Position numbers and translations under genes: made by a program. From RH-AL1 sp965198715 (GTDB taxonomy: Bacteria > Pseudomonadota > Alphaproteobacteria > Rhizobiales > Beijerinckiaceae), in NCBI GenBank assembly GCA_965198715.1, contig CBDAPV010000001.1, positions 1,054,001-1,118,000 on the forward strand: a stretch of 64,000 bases of DNA, written 5' to 3'. Positions 60,873 to 64,000 of this stretch are shown piece by piece. Numbering within the stretch: the first letter of the stretch is position 1; every line of letters starts with the position of its first letter. Below the pieces are notes generated by a model. It did not search any database. It had not been told where the DNA came from and worked only from the letters and a program-made list of their open reading frames with translations.

Positions 60873-61193
60873 ATGATCAAGAAGCTCATCGTCGCGACCG
60901 CTTTGACCGTTGCGACCACCGGTTTCGCCGTTGCCGGCCCGACCGATTTTTACGCCACCCCGATGAACTCGGGTGCCCCGACCAACTTGCCGGGCGAGAC
61001 CATCATTCCGGGCATGACCCAGGCAATGCAAGTCGTGAATGGCGTCACCCAGCCGATCCTTCAGCCGATCCTGGCTCCGGGCGGCGGTCAGCCGGCGCCG
61101 ATGATGGAGGCTCCGATGCGGCATCACCATCGCATGATGCGCCATCACATGTCCAAGAAGATGATGATGAAGAAGAAAATGATGGAGAAGTAG
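60873..61193 (+). CDS. small secreted protein with Met/His/Lys-rich tail
   Basis: A 106-residue protein preceded by a near-perfect GAAGGAGG. The signal peptide is MIKKLIVATALTVATTGFAV then AGPTD. The mature region is Pro/Gly/Gln-rich (PTNLPGETIIPGMTQAMQ, QPILQPILAPGGGQPAPM) and ends in a dense Met/His/Lys tail (APMRHHHRMMRHHMSKK then MMMKKKMMEK). Met and His clusters of this kind often bind copper or other soft metals in periplasmic proteins; here it is inference. It is followed by a textbook terminator, so it forms a compact, probably well-expressed single-gene unit. Confidence 0.75.
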   Translation: MIKKLIVATALTVATTGFAVAGPTDFYATPMNSGAPTNLPGETIIPGMTQAMQVVNGVTQPILQPILAPGGGQPAPMMEAPMRHHHRMMRHHMSKKMMMKKKMMEK

Positions 61194-61218
61194 GCTTCTC
61201 GCTTACTGTCTCTCACGG

Positions 61219-61246
61219 AAAAGGCCCCGGTTTCCCGGGGCCTTTT
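61219..61246 (+). terminator. strong Rho-independent terminator
   Basis: AAAAGGCCCCGG and CCGGGGCCTTTT flank the loop TTTC, giving a perfect 12-bp stem followed by a T run. It ends the 60873 gene, and in the other direction it can also stop transcription from ctrA because the stem is A-flanked on the left. Confidence 0.9.
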
Positions 61247-61282
61247 TCTTTGCTCGCGCTACGTCGGCGTTCGGCGCGCCGC

Positions 61283-61984
61283 TCAGGCGGTGATGCGGCT
61301 TTCTTCCTCGTTGGGCTCGCGCAGCACGTAGCCGCGGCCCCATACCGTCTCGATGTAGTTGCGACCATGGCTGGCATTGGCGAGCTTCTTGCGCAGCTTG
61401 CAGATGAAGACGTCGATGATCTTGAGCTCGGGCTCATCCATGCCGCCATAGAGATGGTTGAGGAACATCTCCTTGGTCAAAGTGGTGCCCTTGCGCAGCG
61501 AGAGGAGCTCCAGCATCTGGTACTCCTTGCCGGTGAGGTGCACGCGGGCGCCGGAGACTTCGACGGTCTTCTGATCGAGGTTGACGACGAGGTCGCCTGT
61601 GGTGATGACCGACTGGGCATGGCCCTTGGAGCGGCGCACGATGGCATGGATGCGCGCCACCATCTCGTCCTTGTGGAAAGGCTTGGTGAGGTAGTCGTCG
61701 GCGCCGAAGCCGAGGCCCTTCACCTTGTCCTCGATGCCGGCGAGGCCGGAAAGGATGAGGATGGGCGTCTTGACCTTGGCGACGCGCAGTGTGCGCAGCA
61801 CCTCGTAGCCCGACATGTCGGGCAGGTTCAGGTCGAGCAGGATGATGTCGTAATCGTAGAGCTTGCCGAGGTCGATGCCTTCCTCGCCGAGATCGGTCGT
61901 GTAGACATTGAAGTTTTCGGACTTCAGCATCAGCTCGATGCTTTGCGCCGTCGCGCTGTCATCCTCGATCAAAAGAACGCGCAT
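61283..61984 (-). CDS. ctrA: cell-cycle response regulator CtrA
   Basis: A 233-residue master regulator. The N-terminal receiver begins MRVLLIEDDSATAQSIELML, with phosphoacceptor Asp51 in IILLDLNLPDMSGYEVLR and Lys in DDYLTKPFHKDE. The OmpR-type DNA-binding domain has HLTGKEYQMLELLSLRKGTT, LTKEMFLNHLYGGMDEPELK, IIDVFICKLRKKLA and the wing NYIETVWGRGYVL. CtrA controls division, DNA methylation, flagella and chemotaxis genes in alphaproteobacteria, and binds TTAA-N7-TTAA. It is divergent from fliJ, a conserved arrangement in Hyphomicrobiales. The start at 61984 is the universal CtrA N-terminus. Confidence 0.97.
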   Translation of the reverse strand: MRVLLIEDDSATAQSIELMLKSENFNVYTTDLGEEGIDLGKLYDYDIILLDLNLPDMSGYEVLRTLRVAKVKTPILILSGLAGIEDKVKGLGFGADDYLTKPFHKDEMVARIHAIVRRSKGHAQSVITTGDLVVNLDQKTVEVSGARVHLTGKEYQMLELLSLRKGTTLTKEMFLNHLYGGMDEPELKIIDVFICKLRKKLANASHGRNYIETVWGRGYVLREPNEEESRITA

Positions 61985-62105
61985 TGCCGGCCCCCAGCTT
62001 GCCTGCGACGCCGGTCCAAAGACAGGCGGCGCGATGATTTCCTGCTTCCGTCGCCGGTCCCGTTCGGGGGAGCGTGGCGACGTAAGCGCTACGATTTCCG
62101 TAACC

Positions 62106-62124
62106 TTAACGGACACTGGTTAAC
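62106..62124. promoter_or_regulatory. candidate CtrA half-sites in the ctrA-fliJ gap
   Basis: TTAAC (62106-62110) and TTAAC (62120-62124) are repeated with a nine-base spacer upstream of ctrA. CtrA prefers TTAA-N7-TTAA, so the spacing is not ideal. Autoregulation of ctrA is well known elsewhere. A GAATC site (GANTC, CcrM methylation) lies at about 62236. Confidence 0.35.
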
Positions 62125-62392
62125 GAAATGCCTCCGATCGCAGGCGGACCACGGCGAGCGTGGCGCTTCATCCTACTCGGACTGGCTGGGAACGCGGAAC
62201 GCGGCACACCGGAGTGGTCACGGCCTTGAGCCGTCCGAATCACCGTTCCGCCAATATCGCATGCCGTCTGGCCACACGCACGGCAAAGCCAGCCACGGTA
62301 ACAATCCCGCAACATCCTTTTGCCAGGATCGAACTGTCTCGCGGAAGCCCTGAATGGGACCCTGTCGGTCCTTTTGTGTCGCGGAGTTGCGT

Positions 62393-62800
62393 ATGAAGTC
62401 GCGGGATTCGCTGGTGCGCCTCAAGCGCTTCCAGGTTGATGAGAAACGTCGACGGGTTGCCCAGATCGAGAGCATGGCCGCGGACTTCCTTCGGATCGCG
62501 GCCGATCTCGACCGGGAGATCGCCGGCGAGGAGCAGAAGGCCGGCATCGCCGACCCGTTGCATTTCGCCTATCCGACCTACGCGCGCGCCGCCAGGGCGC
62601 GCCGTGAGAACCTCGTGCGCTCGGCCGCCGAGCTCAAGGAGCAGCTCTCCGACGCTAAGAGCCTCCTTGAGGAAGCCAATGCGGAGTTGGCCAAGGCGCA
62701 AGGCCTCGAAGGACGGGAGAAGAGCGCCGACCGCACCGACTTTCCGGCGCCGGTGGCGATGATGGACGGCATGATGGGTCTGCGCGCCGCCGGCGCGTGA
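62393..62800 (+). CDS. fliJ: flagellar export protein FliJ
   Basis: A 135-residue coiled-coil protein. Start ATG at 62393 with GGAG eight bases upstream. MKSRDSLVRLKRFQVDEKRR begins a long charged helix through QIESMAADFLRIAADLDREI, and a second helix ARARRENLVRSAAELKEQLS pairs with it, as in the FliJ stalk of the flagellar type III export ATPase. The tail is Met/Gly-rich. Its place beside ctrA is conserved in related genera. Confidence 0.8.
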   Translation: MKSRDSLVRLKRFQVDEKRRRVAQIESMAADFLRIAADLDREIAGEEQKAGIADPLHFAYPTYARAARARRENLVRSAAELKEQLSDAKSLLEEANAELAKAQGLEGREKSADRTDFPAPVAMMDGMMGLRAAGA

Positions 62801-62971
62801 TGCGCGATCGAAGGTGCCGCCGGCCTGCCAAGGTCGGCGCGCACCGTCGACGGATGGCCGGTCGAGCCCTTCAAAAGCGTCGAGCGACCCCGCTTTCGGT
62901 GCGTTGGCCCCTATGCTAGACACCGCGGCCCGCGGGCTCACGAGCCCCACAGCCGAAAGAACATCGTCCCG

Positions 62972-63493
62972 ATGAGCGAACGTCGCTCCAGCTTCGACTA
63001 CCAACAGTTGCTTGCCTGCGGGCGCGGCGATCTGTTCGGGCCCGGCAACGCCCAGCTGCCGCTGCCACCGATGCTGATGTTCGACAGCATCTCCGAACTA
63101 TCGGAAGAGGGCGGACCCGCCGGCAAGGGTCACATCCGCGCCGAGTTCGAGATCAAGCCGGACCTCTGGTTCTTCGGCTGCCATTTCAAGAACGATCCGG
63201 TGATGCCGGGCTGCCTCGGCCTCGATGCGCTGTGGCAGCTGCTCGGCTTCTATCTCGGCTGGCTGGGTTTGCCCGGTCGCGGCCGCGCGCTCGGCGTGGG
63301 CGAGGTGAAGTTCACCGACCAGGTCCTGCCCTCCGTCAAGAGGGTGATCTACGGCGTCGACCTCAAGCGGGTCTTCCGCAGAAAGCTGACTCTGGGCATC
63401 GCCGACGGGTGGTTGGAAGCCGACGGCGCGCGCATATACGAGGCGAAGGACCTTAAGGTCGGCCTGTTCCAGGCCGATTCCGTCCCGGCTTGA
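62972..63493 (+). CDS. fabA: 3-hydroxydecanoyl-ACP dehydratase/isomerase FabA
   Basis: A 173-residue hot-dog-fold enzyme that dehydrates 3-hydroxydecanoyl-ACP and isomerises trans-2- to cis-3-decenoyl-ACP, the branch point of anaerobic unsaturated fatty acid synthesis. Catalytic His71 is in WFFGCHFKNDPVMPGCLGLD, with Asp85 in CLGLDALWQLLG. Other family segments are FDSISELSEEGG and VGEVKFTDQVLPSVKRVIYG. It is followed 70 bases later by fabB, the usual pair. Confidence 0.95.
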   Translation: MSERRSSFDYQQLLACGRGDLFGPGNAQLPLPPMLMFDSISELSEEGGPAGKGHIRAEFEIKPDLWFFGCHFKNDPVMPGCLGLDALWQLLGFYLGWLGLPGRGRALGVGEVKFTDQVLPSVKRVIYGVDLKRVFRRKLTLGIADGWLEADGARIYEAKDLKVGLFQADSVPA

Positions 63494-63563
63494 GGCCGCG
63501 GACCCTTCGCCCCGTCGGCCGCCATCGCGGCGGCGCGCCGGCGGCAATCGAGCGGAGAACAGC

Positions 63564-64000
63564 ATGAGGCGCGTCGTCGTGACCGGGATGGGGATCGTCT
63601 CCCCCATCGGCAACTCGACACAGGCCGTGCTCGCCTCCCTGCGCGAGGCCAAGTCGGGCATCTCAGCGGCGGAGAGGTTCAGGGAGCTCGGCTTCCGCAG
63701 CCAGGTGCAGGGCGCGCCTTCGGACGACGGGATGGCGACGGTCGACCGCCGCGCGATGCGCTTCCACGGCGGCGGCACCGCCTGGGCGCATCTGGCGATG
63801 GAGCAGGCCATCCGCGACTCCGGCCTGACGCCTGAGGAAGTATCCAACCCGCGCACCGGCATCCTGATGGGGTCGGGCGGCCCCTCGACGCGCACGATCG
63901 TGGAAGCCGCCGATATCGCTCGCGAGAAAGGACCCAAGCGCGTCGGCCCCTTCGCCGTGCCCAAGGCGATGTCCTCGACCGCCTCGGCGACGCTCGGCAC
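63564..64000 (+). CDS. fabB: beta-ketoacyl-ACP synthase I FabB (5' part)
   Basis: The first 145 codons of a condensing enzyme that elongates cis-3-decenoyl-ACP; the gene runs past the window end. The start MRRVVVTGMGIVSPIGNSTQ is typical, followed by FRSQVQGAP, MRFHGGGTAWAHLAMEQAI, GILMGSGGPSTRTIVEAADI and AVPKAMSSTASATLGT. The catalytic Cys and both His lie beyond 64000. GGAG is present nine bases upstream. Confidence 0.95.
   Translation, partial: MRRVVVTGMGIVSPIGNSTQAVLASLREAKSGISAAERFRELGFRSQVQGAPSDDGMATVDRRAMRFHGGGTAWAHLAMEQAIRDSGLTPEEVSNPRTGILMGSGGPSTRTIVEAADIAREKGPKRVGPFAVPKAMSSTASATLG

Overview
The window is GC-rich DNA from an alphaproteobacterium, most likely of the order Hyphomicrobiales (Rhizobiales). 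The supporting markers are a 233-residue CtrA beside fliJ, the fabA-fabB pair, the alphaproteobacterial cellulose accessory genes bcsS and bcsN, a plant-type glutamate-cysteine ligase and a DUF1285-NUDIX-DUF6111-CCA operon. The order is inferred from gene families; no rRNA or tRNA is present to confirm it.

Region 1 (about 1-8,430) is an accessory graveyard of low coding density. It holds the tail of a tyrosine recombinase, a possible IS end, a truncated inverted copy of a small cysteine-rich secreted protein, an outer-membrane-barrel tail, a Fic gene destroyed by stops and frameshifts, a frameshifted OprB-type porin and an N-terminally truncated Ku. Apparently intact genes here are a TetR regulator, the divergent cysteine-rich secreted protein and two small hypotheticals.

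Region 2 (8,556-15,350) is a tight three-gene operon: transglutaminase-DUF2126, a fused circularly permuted ATP-grasp/alpha-E protein, and a second transglutaminase. It looks like a poorly understood peptide-ligation and peptide-cleavage system. Region 3 (15,477-26,453) carries a GAF-PAS-GGDEF-EAL cyclic-di-GMP protein, a PAS_5 protein, a ClpP-like membrane protein, a periplasmic TPR protein, a 901-residue GH63/MGH1-like glycoside hydrolase and a glucose-1-dehydrogenase-like SDR.

Region 4 (26,543-39,641) is a cellulose locus on the minus strand in the order bcsS-bcsA-bcsB-bcsZ-TPR(bcsC-like)-bcsN-response regulator. A hybrid histidine kinase (HisKA-HATPase-REC-HPt) is transcribed divergently. 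bcsB has an in-frame TAG that removes its last 144 codons, including the membrane anchor. The distal response regulator has an unusual output region, and with the hybrid kinase it could form a phosphorelay bracketing the operon.

Region 5 (39,667-52,927) contains MoxR-DUF58-DUF4159 (a Bat-like operon), DUF1285-NUDIX-DUF6111-CCA transferase, a persulfide-dioxygenase-like MBL protein, acetyl-CoA synthetase, an L,D-transpeptidase and glutamate-cysteine ligase. Region 6 (52,950-64,000) begins with an IS5-type remnant and a frameshifted SDR, then AraC, cupin, EF-hand, TPR-methyltransferase, EamA and a broken LprI-like gene. It continues with argJ, two small proteins, ctrA/fliJ, fabA and the start of fabB.

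No CRISPR array, tRNA, rRNA or replication origin was seen. Two Rho-independent terminators are clear (51,307 and 61,219).
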